27,977 nt of DNA from an uncultured Eubacteriales bacterium (GCA_900540045.1 UQEF01000034.1:1-27977); one strand, 5' to 3'. Positions 15,393 through 25,838 are shown, numbered from the stretch's first letter. Program-made: numbers and translations. The notes: generated by a model not told the origin, from the letters alone.

Positions 15393-16934
15393 TTATTTTG
15401 CGTATTCGGTGCTGCGGGTTTCGCGGATGACGTTTACGCGGATCTGACCGGGATATTCCAGCTCCTTTTCGATGCGCTTGGCCACTTCCTTGGCCAGCAC
15501 CCGGGTGCCGTCGTCGGTGATATCCTCGGGCTTGACCATGATGCGCACCTCGCGGCCGGACTGGATGGCAAAGCACTTCTCCACGCCGGGGAACGAATTG
15601 GCGATCTCCTCCAGCTTTTCCAAGCGCTTGATGTAGTTTTCCAGGCTCTCGCGGCGCGCGCCGGGACGCGCGGCGGAGATGGCGTCGGCGGCCTGCACGA
15701 GCACGGCCTCGACGGTCTGGGGCTCGACGTCGTTATGGTGGGCCAGAATGGCGTGAATCACGTCGGGGCTCTCGCGGTACTTGCGCGCCAGCTCTGCGCC
15801 CAGGGTGACATGGGTGCCTTCCGCCTCATGATCGACGCCCTTGCCGATGTCGTGCAAAAGGCCCGCACGCTTGGCCAGCGCCACGTCCGCGCCCAGCTCG
15901 GCGGCCATCATACCGGCCAGATGGCTGACCTCGATGGAATGCTTGAGCACGTTCTGGCCGTAGCTGGTGCGGTAGCGCAAACGGCCCAGAATCTTGACCA
16001 GCTCGTGATGGATGCCATGCTGATGCGTTTCAAACACGGCCTGCTCGCCCGCCTCGCGGATCTGCTGATCCACTTCCTTGCGGGCCTTTTCCACCATTTC
16101 CTCGATGCGGGCGGGGTGGATACGGCCGTCCATGATGAGGCGTTCCACCGCGATGCGCGCGATCTCGCGCCGGACGGGGTCAAAGGCGCTGACGATCACC
16201 GCTTCGGGAGTGTCGTCAATGATCAGGTCCACACCGGTGGCGGTCTCCAGGGAGCGGATGTTGCGGCCCTCGCGGCCGATGATGCGGCCCTTCATGTCGT
16301 CGTTGGGCAGGTTGATCACGCTGACGGTGCTTTCGGCCACATGGTCGGCGGCGCATTTCTGAATCGCCAGGGCGATGATGTTACGGGCTTTCTTCTCGCC
16401 CTCCTCGCGGGCGCGCGTCTCGATCTCGCGCACCATGGCGGCAGCGTCATGGTAGGCGTCCTTTTGAATGCGGCTGACCAGCATCTGGCAGGCCTCATCC
16501 TGCGTCATGCCGGCGATGCGCTCCATCTCGGCCACCTGCCGCTGCTTGTCGTTTTCAATTTCCTCCCGCATCTTTTGCAGTTCGTTTTGCTTTTTGCCCA
16601 GCGCCTCCTCGCGGTTTTCCAGGGCGTCCTGCTTTTTATCCAGCGATTCCTCACGCTGCAGGATGCGGCGCTCGCTGCGCTGCACCTCGGCGCGGCGCTC
16701 GCGGCATTCCCGGTCCAGCTCGGTTTTCAGGCGCAAAACCTCCTCCTTGGCCTCGAGGATGGTTTCCTTTTTCTTTTCATCGGCCTTGCGCTGTGCGTCT
16801 TCCAACAGGTTTTTTGCGTATTCCTCGGTGCGGCCAATCTTCTTTTCGCCGGCCTGCTTGCGGTACAGATATCCGCCCGCCGCGCCCAGCGCCGCCGCCG
16901 CAACCGCTACGATGATCGCTACGATCCAGTCCAT
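15393..16934 (-). CDS. rny: Ribonuclease Y
   Basis: Membrane-anchored endoribonuclease that starts mRNA decay in Firmicutes. It is 513 residues: an N-terminal helix (about 3-20, [20 protein letters not shown]), a long charged coiled coil (about 25-170, Glu/Lys/Arg-rich), a KH RNA-binding domain ([15 protein letters not shown], about 205-270) and an HD phosphohydrolase domain with the metal-binding pair in [20 protein letters not shown]. All landmarks of the family are present at normal length. GGAAGGGAG lies 8 nt before the ATG at 16934; a longer open frame upstream has no site. The gene has an unusually long leader from a consensus promoter about 400 nt upstream, and a small ORF overlaps its start. 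Confidence 0.96.
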   Translation of the reverse strand: MDWIVAIIVAVAAAALGAAGGYLYRKQAGEKKIGRTEEYAKNLLEDAQRKADEKKKETILEAKEEVLRLKTELDRECRERRAEVQRSERRILQREESLDKKQDALENREEALGKKQNELQKMREEIENDKQRQVAEMERIAGMTQDEACQMLVSRIQKDAYHDAAAMVREIETRAREEGEKKARNIIALAIQKCAADHVAESTVSVINLPNDDMKGRIIGREGRNIRSLETATGVDLIIDDTPEAVIVSAFDPVRREIARIAVERLIMDGRIHPARIEEMVEKARKEVDQQIREAGEQAVFETHQHGIHHELVKILGRLRYRTSYGQNVLKHSIEVSHLAGMMAAELGADVALAKRAGLLHDIGKGVDHEAEGTHVTLGAELARKYRESPDVIHAILAHHNDVEPQTVEAVLVQAADAISAARPGARRESLENYIKRLEKLEEIANSFPGVEKCFAIQSGREVRIMVKPEDITDDGTRVLAKEVAKRIEKELEYPGQIRVNVIRETRSTEYAK

Positions 16935-17068
16935 GGCGTACACTCCCTTCCGTTGATATTGCTCCCAGCTGGTTGTTTTCTCTTCATGCACGGAACGGCT
17001 TTTTGCTTCAAGCAAAAAAGCCGGCGAGCAGAGCTCGTGCGGCTATGTTGATTCGCTTGTTTGGCCAT
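16919..17068 (-). CDS. Possible 49-codon leader ORF overlapping the rny start
   Basis: ATG (17066-17068) follows GGAAGGGG at about 5 nt and opens a 49-codon basic ORF (starts [18 protein letters not shown]) ending in TAG 16 nt inside rny in another frame. I recognise no family. It is inside the rny leader and could couple translation or be chance. Confidence 0.3.
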   Translation of the reverse strand: MAKQANQHSRTSSARRLFCLKQKAVPCMKRKQPAGSNINGRECTPWTGS

Positions 17069-17335
17069 GTCCGCCCCTTCCGCGCGAGACAACACGGCAC
17101 GGGAAAAGAAGCGGGCGTCGAGGCGCATACCCCGGTTTCGCCCCGGCAAAAGGCGCACGGGACGATGGACAGACCAAGTTCATATACCCTTACAAAACGC
17201 CGGAGCGTTTCAAAACCAACCCGTCGCTTAAGCGGACGCCAGTCCGCACGCGACGCGGGGGAAAGCCGGGAAATGGGAGTATATTTCGCAAAACAGCAAG
17301 GCTCTCGCAAAGCGCGATAAACCTGTATAGCCGAC
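16935..17335 (-). promoter_or_regulatory. Long structured 5' leader of rny
   Basis: The leader runs from the predicted start of transcription near 17335 to the rny ATG, about 400 nt. It contains a compound hairpin at 17222-17255 (outer CGTCGC/GCGACG, inner GCGGAC/GTCCGC), a second at 17195-17210 (AAACGC/GCGTTT) and a third at about 17000-17030 (GGCTTTTTTGC/GCAAAAAGCC). None has a T-run, so I see no internal terminator. It matches no riboswitch I know. Confidence 0.5.
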
Positions 17336-17341
17336 TGCACT

Positions 17342-17370
17342 ATTATAGACGTTTTCGGGGGACGTGTCAA
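17342..17370 (-). promoter_or_regulatory. Perfect consensus sigma-A promoter of rny
   Basis: On the minus strand TTGACA (17365-17370), a 17-nt spacer and TATAAT (17342-17347): an exact consensus match. Confidence 0.88.
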
Positions 17371-17390
17371 GGTGGGGAGAAACGCAAATA

Positions 17391-17422
17391 GCGGCCTTCA
17401 CGCTTTTTTAGCGCAAGGCCGC
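17391..17422 (-). terminator. Terminator-like hairpin after the E2-like gene
   Basis: GCGGCCTT pairs with AAGGCCGC and, inside, CGCT pairs with AGCG across a short internal loop. On the minus strand TATTTGCGTTTC follows, a modest U-rich tail. It separates the E2-like gene from the rny promoter. Confidence 0.6.
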
Positions 17423-17429
17423 AGTAAGG

Positions 17430-18359
17430 TTATGCCGTGACGGACCCTTCCGCCGCCCCGGCAGGATGAAACACGTTTTCAGGCTTTGGCACATGGAACT
17501 CGCAGCCCTTGTTGTAAAACACCTTTTCAGGCGGGGTTTCCAGCTGCTCGGGATGGCGCAGGCAGTTTTTCATCACCGCAAACAGCTTGGCGTATACCGC
17601 GCCGCCGCACACGCGCTCATCCACGGTAACGCCGACAGGCAGCGTGCACTTGCGCACCACATTGCCGCCCGCATCCACGGAATAGCCGCGCTGGGGCGTG
17701 CCCATGGAGATGAACATGCTGGTGTCGCCGAAATTGTAGATATGGTGGTACACGCGCATCAGGCCGATGGAGGCGTTGTTGGTGATGAACATGCTGGTGT
17801 GGAAGGGCAGGCCGTCCAGCAATGCCTTGGGCAGCAGGCCGTAGCGGTCCAGCAGCTTCACCAGCCCCACCACCAGATTGGGGAGCAGCGGAATCTTCAG
17901 CACGGCGGAGGCCAGCTTTACCGCAAAGCCGGAGGTTTCCGCCCTGCGGTTTTTCTGAACCATGTCCTTAATGCGCGCGCTGACATCATAGATGGTGTCG
18001 GTAGGATCGAAAAAGATCTTGACGGTGTTTTCCTCAATGCTGCCGTCGTCGGTGTCCATCAGCAACGTGAAGCTGGCGGTGAGCTCCCTGCGGTTGTAGA
18101 ACTGCTTGTTCATGATGAAGCGGTTCACTTCCGGCACCTGCGACACGCCGCGCACAAAGCTGGCGATGAGGATTTCCATAAACGTGATTTTTACGCCTTC
18201 CCGGCTCTTTTTGGCGATGTAGCGCATCAGGGGTTCGTATTCCACATCGTAGTCCAGAAAAACCTGCGCGTCGCAGCGCATGGGCATGAGGTACGGGGTG
18301 ATCTGCACGATGGGGTCCACATCGCGCACACGGCTGCCTTCGGGGCGGTGTCCAAACAT
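17430..18359 (-). CDS. Stand-alone E2/chloramphenicol-acetyltransferase-like protein with altered active-site motif
   Basis: A 309-residue protein resembling the catalytic domain of 2-oxoacid dehydrogenase E2 (lipoyl acyltransferase), without lipoyl or subunit-binding domains. FMEILIASFVRGVSQVPEVNRFI and NNASIGLMRVYHHIYNFGDTSMFISMG match the trimeric CAT-like fold. In the C-terminal active-site segment, where the family has DHRxxDG, this protein has DERVCGG (residues 247-253): the catalytic His is Glu and the Asp is Gly. It is therefore unlikely to work by the standard mechanism and may be a binding or structural protein, or use another residue. The ATG at 18359 follows GGAAGGA; the longer frame to 18524 reads through the promoter. 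No E1 or E3 genes are nearby. Confidence 0.75.
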   Translation of the reverse strand: MFGHRPEGSRVRDVDPIVQITPYLMPMRCDAQVFLDYDVEYEPLMRYIAKKSREGVKITFMEILIASFVRGVSQVPEVNRFIMNKQFYNRRELTASFTLLMDTDDGSIEENTVKIFFDPTDTIYDVSARIKDMVQKNRRAETSGFAVKLASAVLKIPLLPNLVVGLVKLLDRYGLLPKALLDGLPFHTSMFITNNASIGLMRVYHHIYNFGDTSMFISMGTPQRGYSVDAGGNVVRKCTLPVGVTVDERVCGGAVYAKLFAVMKNCLRHPEQLETPPEKVFYNKGCEFHVPKPENVFHPAGAAEGSVTA

Positions 18360-18500
18360 GGCGTTCCTTCCTTTCCGTAATGGTTGGGGGACAGAGGGCC
18401 CCGCGCAAAGGGGCCGGGCGTCAGGCCACGCGGACTTCCAGCGATGATAAATAATGGCAATATATGATGATGAACCGCCGCACACCGCACAGCCGAGGCT

Positions 18501-18529
18501 ATTGTAGCTCAAGCGGCGGGACAAGTCAA
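18501..18529 (-). promoter_or_regulatory. Sigma-A promoter of the E2-like gene
   Basis: TTGACT (18524-18529), a 17-nt spacer and TACAAT (18501-18506), each 5/6 to consensus, give a leader of about 135 nt. Confidence 0.75.
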
Positions 18530-18546
18530 GCGAAGGGGCCGCCCCT

Positions 18547-19905
18547 TCAGGCCGCCCTTTCTTTCCTTTCCAGATAATGCAGCCAGTCGCCGCGCAGGAA
18601 ATAGATCAAAAAGGCCACGGAGCTGAGCGCCCAGGTGATGGGATAGGCCCAGAACACCATCTGGATATTGCCGGATGCGCGCGCTACCAGCATGATGTAG
18701 CTGACGCGGATGACGCACCAGCACACCAGCATCACCAGCATGGGTACGATGGCCCGCCCCGCGCCGCGCATCACGCCCGCCACCGAGTGCGAGAAGGCCA
18801 GCAGGAAGTAGAACAGCGTAACCGTGCGCGCCTGCAGCGTACCGAAGGCGATGACCTGCGGATCGCCGTTGAACAGCGAAATCAGCCACGGGGCCAGCAG
18901 GTTGATACCCACGCCTACCACCTCGGCCATCATCAGGCTGCACAGGATGCCAAACCGCGCGCCGCGCCGGGCGCGGTCATATTGTTTCGCACCCAGGTTC
19001 TGGCCGATGAAGGTGGCCAGCGCCAAAGCGAAGCTGTTGATGGGCAGAAAGCCGAATCCCTCGATTTTGGAATAGGAGCCGCAGCCTGCCATGGCCATGG
19101 GGCCATAGAGGTTGATGGAGGACTGGACGACCACGTTTGCGATGGCGATGATGGAATTCTGCACCCCGGAGGGGATGCCCAGCGTGAGCAGCTGGCGAAG
19201 CGTCCGGCCATGAAAGCGCACCTTTCGAAACCAGATGCGGTAAGGCCCGGTGGTATGGCACAGCCGCCAGAAGCCCAGCGTGGCGCTCGTGGCCTGGGAG
19301 ATGACCGTGGCCAGGGCCGCGCCATCCACCCCCATGCCAAAGCCCGCGACGAAGAGCAGGTCCAGCACCACGTTGACCACCGAGGAAACGATCAGGTAAT
19401 ACAGGGGATGACGGCTGTCGCCCACGGCCTGGAAGATGCCCGCCGCCGTGTTGTAGAGGATGACGAAGATGATGCCGCCGAAGTAGATGCGGAAATACAG
19501 GATCGAGTTGGGCAGCACGCTTTCAGGCGTACCCATCCAGATCAGCAGGTGGGGCGTGAGCAGCACGCCCGCGATGGTGATGACCACGCCCGCCACCAGG
19601 CCGAAGGCCACGGTGGTGTGCACGGCCGTGCGCACGCCCGCATCATCCCGCGCGCCGTAGTAGCGCGAAATGACCACGCTGGCCCCCGTAAAGATGCCGC
19701 TGAACAGCCCCACCAGCAGAAAAATCAGATGGCTGGAGGAGCCCACCGCCGCCAGCGCGTCGCTGCCCAGAAAGTTGCCCACCACCAGCGAGTCCACCAC
19801 GTTGTAGAGCTGCTGGAAGAGGTTCCCCCAGAACACGGGCAGGGCAAATCGAACGATGTGCCGCCAGATGGAGCCCTCCGTCATGAGCGTTGAGCGTTCC
19901 TGCAT
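18547..19905 (-). CDS. MATE family multidrug/cation antiporter
   Basis: A 452-residue exporter with about 12 membrane helices and two homologous halves, as in NorM/DinF-type MATE proteins. The N-terminal half starts with the family's P-x-x-x-x-x-L-x-Q-x-x-x-x-x-D pattern (FALPVFWGNLFQQLYNVVDSL) and contains LAAVGSSSHLIFL; the second half has GIPSGVQNSIIAIANVVVQS and FALALATFIGQNLGAKQ, both typical of clostridial MATE proteins. Substrates are probably cationic drugs or metabolites, with Na+ or H+ as driving ion. The ribosome binding site in front of the ATG at 19905 is 14 nt away, so the Met at 19884 is an alternative start. A hairpin at 18532-18548 overlaps the stop. Confidence 0.92.
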   Translation of the reverse strand: MQERSTLMTEGSIWRHIVRFALPVFWGNLFQQLYNVVDSLVVGNFLGSDALAAVGSSSHLIFLLVGLFSGIFTGASVVISRYYGARDDAGVRTAVHTTVAFGLVAGVVITIAGVLLTPHLLIWMGTPESVLPNSILYFRIYFGGIIFVILYNTAAGIFQAVGDSRHPLYYLIVSSVVNVVLDLLFVAGFGMGVDGAALATVISQATSATLGFWRLCHTTGPYRIWFRKVRFHGRTLRQLLTLGIPSGVQNSIIAIANVVVQSSINLYGPMAMAGCGSYSKIEGFGFLPINSFALALATFIGQNLGAKQYDRARRGARFGILCSLMMAEVVGVGINLLAPWLISLFNGDPQVIAFGTLQARTVTLFYFLLAFSHSVAGVMRGAGRAIVPMLVMLVCWCVIRVSYIMLVARASGNIQMVFWAYPITWALSSVAFLIYFLRGDWLHYLERKERAA

Positions 19906-19937
19906 AGTTGTATCGCCGGTCCCTTCTGAAAAACAGG

Positions 19938-19966
19938 TTTCCGCGCTCGGCCTTTTGTGGTATCAT
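19938..19966 (+). promoter_or_regulatory. Extended -10 promoter of the MGMT-domain gene
   Basis: TTTCCG (19938-19943), a 17-nt spacer and TATCAT (19961-19966) with an extended TGG just upstream. Confidence 0.5.
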
Positions 19967-19998
19967 CCCAGGGAAGATGGCGCAAAGGGGGCGCATGG

Positions 19999-20295
19999 AT
20001 GGGAATGTTTGAACGGGTCTATGCCGCCGTGAGGGAGATCCCGCGCGGGCGCGTGGCCACCTACGGGCAGATTGCCCGCAGGATCGGCAGCCCGCGGGCC
20101 GCCCGCGCCGTGGGGTATGCCCTGAGCGTGGCTCCGCCGGATGTGCCCTGCCACCGCGTGGTCAACCGGCAGGGCGGATTGAGCGCGGCGTTCTCGCCCT
20201 GCGGCCGGGAGACGCACCGCCTGCTGCTGGAGATGGAGGGCGTGGGCCTGCGGAAGGATGGCACCGTGGATCTGGAAAAATACCTGTGGCGCTAG
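19999..20295 (+). CDS. MGMT-domain DNA methyltransferase/alkyltransferase-like protein with intact active-site Cys
   Basis: A 98-residue protein made only of the C-terminal DNA-binding/catalytic domain of O6-alkylguanine-DNA alkyltransferases. Landmarks: IPRGRVATYGQIARRIG (recognition helix region), SPRAARAVGYAL (the Arg finger and Ala-Val-Gly turn) and the active-site PCHRVV. In alkyltransferase-like (ATL) proteins of similar size the cysteine is Trp, or Ala in some, so this short protein could still accept alkyl groups. The usual Ogt is about 160-180 residues with an N-terminal domain, which is missing here. AAAGGGGG lies 7 nt before the ATG at 19999; the in-frame ATG at 19957 overlaps the promoter. 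Single-gene unit. Confidence 0.87.
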   Translation: MGMFERVYAAVREIPRGRVATYGQIARRIGSPRAARAVGYALSVAPPDVPCHRVVNRQGGLSAAFSPCGRETHRLLLEMEGVGLRKDGTVDLEKYLWR

Positions 20296-21196
20296 GCGGG
20301 CTGCTTTTCTCCGCCCGCAAAGGCCAGATAGAGCGCAAGCCCCATCAGCGTGAGCAGGCCGCCCAGGGCCACCGGCCAGGTAGGTACCTCGCCGAAGAAG
20401 ATCATGCTGAAGATCATCGCGCCCACGGGCTCGCCCAGCAGCGCAAAGCTGATGACGTTCGCGGACACGCCGGAAAGGGCATAGGCGAACACCGCATGGC
20501 CCAGGAGCGTGCTGCCGATGACCAGCCCCGCCATGTAGGGCAGGGCGGAAAGCGGCATGCGAAAGCCGCCGGACAGGGGCAGGCACAGGGCCAGCAGCAG
20601 CGCCGTGATCAGGTAGAGGACGGGGGTATAGACCTCCGCGGCCAGCGTTTGGCGGATCTGCCGCCCGGCCAGCCAGTGCGCGGCCATGAGCACGGCCCCG
20701 GCCAGAGCCAGAAGGTTGCTCCTGAGCGCTTCCTGTCCCGTGGCCTGCGCCTCCTGCCCCGACAGGCCGGAGAGGGCGATCGTCACCGCGCCCAGCAGCG
20801 CCAGCAGCGCGCCGGGCAGCGCGCGCCGGGGGGTGCGCTCCCGAAAGAGCACATAGCTGAAAAAGGCCACAAACAGCGGCTGCGTGCACACCAGCGCCAC
20901 CGAGGCAAAGGTGCTCGTGCCGGTCAGCGAGGTAATCCAGGTGATGTAGTGCGCAGCCAGAAAGGCGGCGGCCAGCGCCGTCAGGCCCCACTGGGCGGGC
21001 GTGAGTTTCATGGGGATGTGCCGCCGGACGCACTGGCGCGCCTCGTAGGGCAGCATGAGCAGCGCCGCCGCCAGCATGCGCAAAAGCGCCACCGAGATGG
21101 GCGAGGCGCCCTCGTTCAGCGCGCCCTTGACCATGGGCCCGGAATAGCTGACCATGCATACCGCGAACACGACCAGCGCCATGGAGGAATGCTTTT

Positions 21197-21200
<4 letters not shown>
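20292..21200 (-). CDS. EamA/DMT-family transporter
   Basis: A 302-residue polytopic protein with about ten helices in two EamA repeats (about 8-150 and 165-295). Family signs: [17 protein letters not shown] near the second helix, [24 protein letters not shown] at the end of repeat 1, and the matching [22 protein letters not shown] in repeat 2. Such proteins export amino acids, nucleobases or other metabolites; the substrate cannot be told. The ATG overlaps the mnmG stop by four bases (ATGA), so it is translated together with mnmG, although no functional link is known. Its stop overlaps the end of the converging MGMT-domain gene by 4 bases, with no terminator hairpin between. Confidence 0.88.
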
Positions 21201-23116
<1,916 letters not shown>

Positions 23117-23170
23117 GATGTCCCTTCTTCGTGTTGATTTGCCCTCCGTCCGGCATCCGGGCGAAGCGCC

Positions 23171-24448
23171 CTAGGCCTCGCCCAGATATTCCTCCAGACA
23201 GAGGTTGCGGTCGCGCATCTCGGTGCTGTGGGGCAGGCCCACATAGCGGATGTGCCAGCATTCGGCCAGGAAGCCGGTGATGTCCTCCTTATCCTCCTGG
23301 TAGCGGATAATGAAGCCGTAGTCCCAGCAGTGCTTGTGCAGCCAGATCTGCTGCTCGGTGCCCTTGAAGATGGTGCTGGCCACCGTGATGTCAAAGGCCA
23401 GGCCCGTGTGGTGCTCGCTGGCGCCGGGATCGGCCACGGTGTTTCGCGTGGCGGAGACGGCCTTTTCCTGTGTGAAGCCCTCGGCGCGGTACTCGGCCAC
23501 CTGCTCGTCAAAGAGCTCCTGCTGGTATTCATAGCTGCGGTAGCCCGCGCTGATCTGCCAGCCGGTCACGCCGTCGGCCTTGGCGGCCTCGAACATCTCG
23601 ATCATGGCGTTTGCGGCGGTACGGTCGCCCTCGATGTCGCTGCCCTTGACGGTGACCAGGGAGGAAGGCATCACGTTTTTGAGCTTCACCAGGTCGTCCG
23701 GCTCATAATCCGCGCCCACGGGATGCTCCCGGTTGACCAGAAGGGGCATCTGCGCCGGGTCGGGCGTGGGGGTGATGGTCACCTGCCGGGCGTTGTCGCT
23801 GTAGAGGCTGGCGAAGGTCTTTTCCGCCGCTATGCCGTCCACATCCAGACCGTTCTGACGCTGGTAGAGGCGCACCGCTTCCTCCGTGCCGCCGCCGAAG
23901 TCGCCGTCCACCTCGCCGTCGTAGTAGCCCAGCTCCTTGAGGCGCTGCTGCATTTCCCGCACGGCGTCGCTGGCGTCGCCCTTTTTGAGCAGCGAGGGCG
24001 TAGCCGTGGGCGTGGCGGTGGGCACGCAGGTCTGCGCGTCCTGGGCATAGAGGCGGGCGCGCGTGGCTTCGCCCGCGATGCCGTCGCTGTCCAGCCCGTG
24101 CTGGGCCTGAAACACCCGCACCGCCTCGGCTGTGCCGGGCCCGTACTGGCCGTCCACTTCGCCGTTGTAATAGCCCAGCTCCTGGAGGCGCTGCTGAAGG
24201 CGCGTCACCTCGTCGCCCTTGACGCCCGTTTTGAGCAGCATGGGCGTGGGGGCAGGCGTATTGGCGGGATCGAGGGTCACCATCAGCATGCTGCGCACGT
24301 CCGCGGTGGGCGTGGGGGTGGCGGCGCGCTCGATCTCCAGCGTGCGGCGGCTGTCCAGCGTACCGGGCAAAAGCAGCGCGACCGCCACCGCGCCTCCCGC
24401 CAGCATGGCGCAGAGAACAAGGGTGATGGGTTTGATGTGTAGCTTCAT
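23171..24448 (-). CDS. VanY-type D,D-carboxypeptidase with two peptidoglycan-binding repeats
   Basis: A 425-residue membrane-anchored cell-wall enzyme. An N-terminal helix (about 8-28) anchors it outside. Two peptidoglycan-binding type 1 repeats follow (about 72-133 and 152-215), nearly matching in GDEVTRLQQRLQELGYYNGE and DAVREMQQRLKELGYYDGE, linked by Thr/Pro-rich stretches (ATPTPT, PTATPTATP, TITPTPD). The C-terminal VanY/DacB domain has the full zinc site: SxHxxGxAxD as SEHHTGLAFD (344-353) and ExxH as ECWH (396-399). It should trim D-Ala from wall stem peptides. GGAGAGGA lies 7 nt before the ATG. It is 43 bp downstream of the NahK-like gene and 54 bp upstream of mnmG. Confidence 0.93.
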   Translation of the reverse strand: MKLHIKPITLVLCAMLAGGAVAVALLLPGTLDSRRTLEIERAATPTPTADVRSMLMVTLDPANTPAPTPMLLKTGVKGDEVTRLQQRLQELGYYNGEVDGQYGPGTAEAVRVFQAQHGLDSDGIAGEATRARLYAQDAQTCVPTATPTATPSLLKKGDASDAVREMQQRLKELGYYDGEVDGDFGGGTEEAVRLYQRQNGLDVDGIAAEKTFASLYSDNARQVTITPTPDPAQMPLLVNREHPVGADYEPDDLVKLKNVMPSSLVTVKGSDIEGDRTAANAMIEMFEAAKADGVTGWQISAGYRSYEYQQELFDEQVAEYRAEGFTQEKAVSATRNTVADPGASEHHTGLAFDITVASTIFKGTEQQIWLHKHCWDYGFIIRYQEDKEDITGFLAECWHIRYVGLPHSTEMRDRNLCLEEYLGEA

Positions 24449-24491
24449 GGCTTGGTCCTCTCCAGGGCGGCGGGAGAAGCGGGATCGCCCG

Positions 24492-25619
24492 TCACGCGCC
24501 GCCTTTCTTGCGGCTGTCCAGCTCGCCGATCACGGAAACCATCTCGTCCCAGTGCGCGTCCATGTCCTCAAGCAGCTTGAGCTGCGTGCGGGCGCGGACC
24601 AGGTTGTGATCGGGGCAGGCCACCTTAAAATAAACGTCGCCGTCGAGATAATCCGTCAAAAAGCGCACGCCCGTTTCCAGCGTCATCATCTTCGCCCCCA
24701 CCGGCAGCGAGCGCAGCTCCTCCCCGGTGAGCACGTTCCCCACCTCGGACAGATAGCCCTCGGCATAGGCGCGGTAGAGCGGCAGGCTCAGGCGCACGCG
24801 GCCCAGGTCGCGCTCGTCCTCGGCCGCGGTGGAGGCCCCGTAGCGGATGGCGTCGCCGAAGTCGTAGGCGCACAGGCCGGGCATCACGGTATCCAGGTCG
24901 ATCACGCACAGGGCGCGGCCGGTGCGCTCGTCCAGCAGAACGTTGTTGAGCTTGGTATCGTTGTGCGTCACGCGCAGCGGCAGACGGCCACAGGCCAGCG
25001 CGTCCACCAGCGTGGAGGAAAACGGCTCATAGGACAGGGCCAGATCGATCAGATCCCGCACGCCCCCGGCGCGGCCCGCCGCGTCACGGGCAACCGCCTC
25101 GTGCAGCGCCGCAAAGCGATGGGGCGTATCGTGGAAGCGCCCGATGGTCTCATGCAGCGAAGCGGCGTCAAACCCGTCCAGCATGGACAGAAACCGCCCG
25201 AACGCCCGGCCCGATTCGCGGAAGATCCTTTCGTCGCCGCTGCGGTCGTAGCTGACGGAATCGCTCACAAAGCTGTAGGAGCGCCAGTAGTCCCCGTTGC
25301 GGTCCACGGCAAAGAAAAGACCGTCCTGCGTGCGCAGCAGGCGCAGGGTTTCGCGCTGCGGGTCGCCCCCGCGCAGGACGATCTGCTCCCTCAGGTGCTG
25401 CGTCACCCGGAGCATGTTGTCCATCACGTCCGCCGGGTGGGGAAAGGCGGTCCTGTTGATGCGCTGGAGCACATAGCGCACGCCCTTCTCCCCCGCGGGC
25501 GAAAACAGATAGGTGTCGTTGATGTGACCGCCGCCGAAGGGAACCGGCGCCTCCAGCATGCCTTCCGGGGCAAAGCGCAGGGCCAGCTGCCCGATTTCTT
25601 CCGGGGATAGGTTGCTCAT
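24492..25619 (-). CDS. NahK-like N-acetylhexosamine kinase (APH fold)
   Basis: A 375-residue phosphotransferase of the aminoglycoside kinase superfamily. The motifs match N-acetylhexosamine 1-kinase (NahK/LnpB) of bifidobacteria: FGGGHINDTYLF near residues 28-39, LRVTHNDTKLNNVLLD (catalytic Asp about 221) and CVIDLDTVMPGLCAYDFGDAIR (metal-binding Asp). NahK phosphorylates GlcNAc or GalNAc at C1, so the substrate here is likely an amino sugar such as those from wall or mucin, which is inference. The start at 25619 has AAGGA upstream; the ATG at 25631 has its ribosome binding site too close. First gene of a minus-strand unit that runs through the VanY peptidase, mnmG and the EamA exporter. Confidence 0.8.
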   Translation of the reverse strand: MSNLSPEEIGQLALRFAPEGMLEAPVPFGGGHINDTYLFSPAGEKGVRYVLQRINRTAFPHPADVMDNMLRVTQHLREQIVLRGGDPQRETLRLLRTQDGLFFAVDRNGDYWRSYSFVSDSVSYDRSGDERIFRESGRAFGRFLSMLDGFDAASLHETIGRFHDTPHRFAALHEAVARDAAGRAGGVRDLIDLALSYEPFSSTLVDALACGRLPLRVTHNDTKLNNVLLDERTGRALCVIDLDTVMPGLCAYDFGDAIRYGASTAAEDERDLGRVRLSLPLYRAYAEGYLSEVGNVLTGEELRSLPVGAKMMTLETGVRFLTDYLDGDVYFKVACPDHNLVRARTQLKLLEDMDAHWDEMVSVIGELDSRKKGGA

Positions 25620-25685
25620 CGCTCGCTTCATCCTTATCCAATCGTATTCGCTCGGAGCATGGCGAAGAGGCCGCCATTAGGTCGT

Positions 25686-25714
25686 ATTATAACATGGATC
25701 ATCCGCGACAACAA
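25686..25714 (-). promoter_or_regulatory. Extended -10 promoter of the nahK-vanY-mnmG unit
   Basis: TTGTTG (25709-25714), a 17-nt spacer and a perfect TATAAT (25686-25691) with TGT just upstream. Confidence 0.65.
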
Positions 25715-25726
25715 TCCCCCGTGCCG

Positions 25727-25750
25727 AAGGGGAACTTTAAGGGGAACTTT
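25727..25750. repeat. 12-bp tandem direct repeat between divergent promoters
   Basis: AAGGGGAACTTT occurs twice back to back (25727-25738 and 25739-25750), exactly identical. It lies 13 bp beyond the -35 of the nahK unit and 26 bp before the -35 of the HPr-like gene, a position suited to an operator. Confidence 0.7.
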
Positions 25751-25775
25751 GTTGAATGATACAAGGCGGGAATCC

Positions 25776-25804
25776 TTGCTTTTTTTCAAGGGGTAGTGTA
25801 TAAT
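25776..25804 (+). promoter_or_regulatory. Sigma-A promoter of the HPr-like gene
   Basis: TTGCTT (25776-25781), a 17-nt spacer and a perfect TATAAT (25799-25804), 34 bp before the ATG. Confidence 0.7.
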
Positions 25805-25838
25805 ACCTGCGTAACCAAACGAAAGGGGGCTTTCAATT

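Noticed and set aside
17008..17370. 120-codon minus-strand open frame through the rny leader
   Set aside because: It starts inside the -35 element of a perfect promoter, so the transcript would not include its start codon; no ribosome binding site.
18532..18548. Hairpin GAAGGGG/CCCCTTC at the MATE stop as a terminator
   Set aside because: Short, no T-run on the minus strand, and it overlaps the stop codon.
23860..24200. Near-repeats at DNA level
   Set aside because: They are the coding footprint of the two peptidoglycan-binding domains, not a mobile or regulatory repeat.
23228..24442. 404-codon open frame antisense to the VanY-type gene
   Set aside because: Mirror of the peptidoglycan-binding repeats; no independent evidence of coding.
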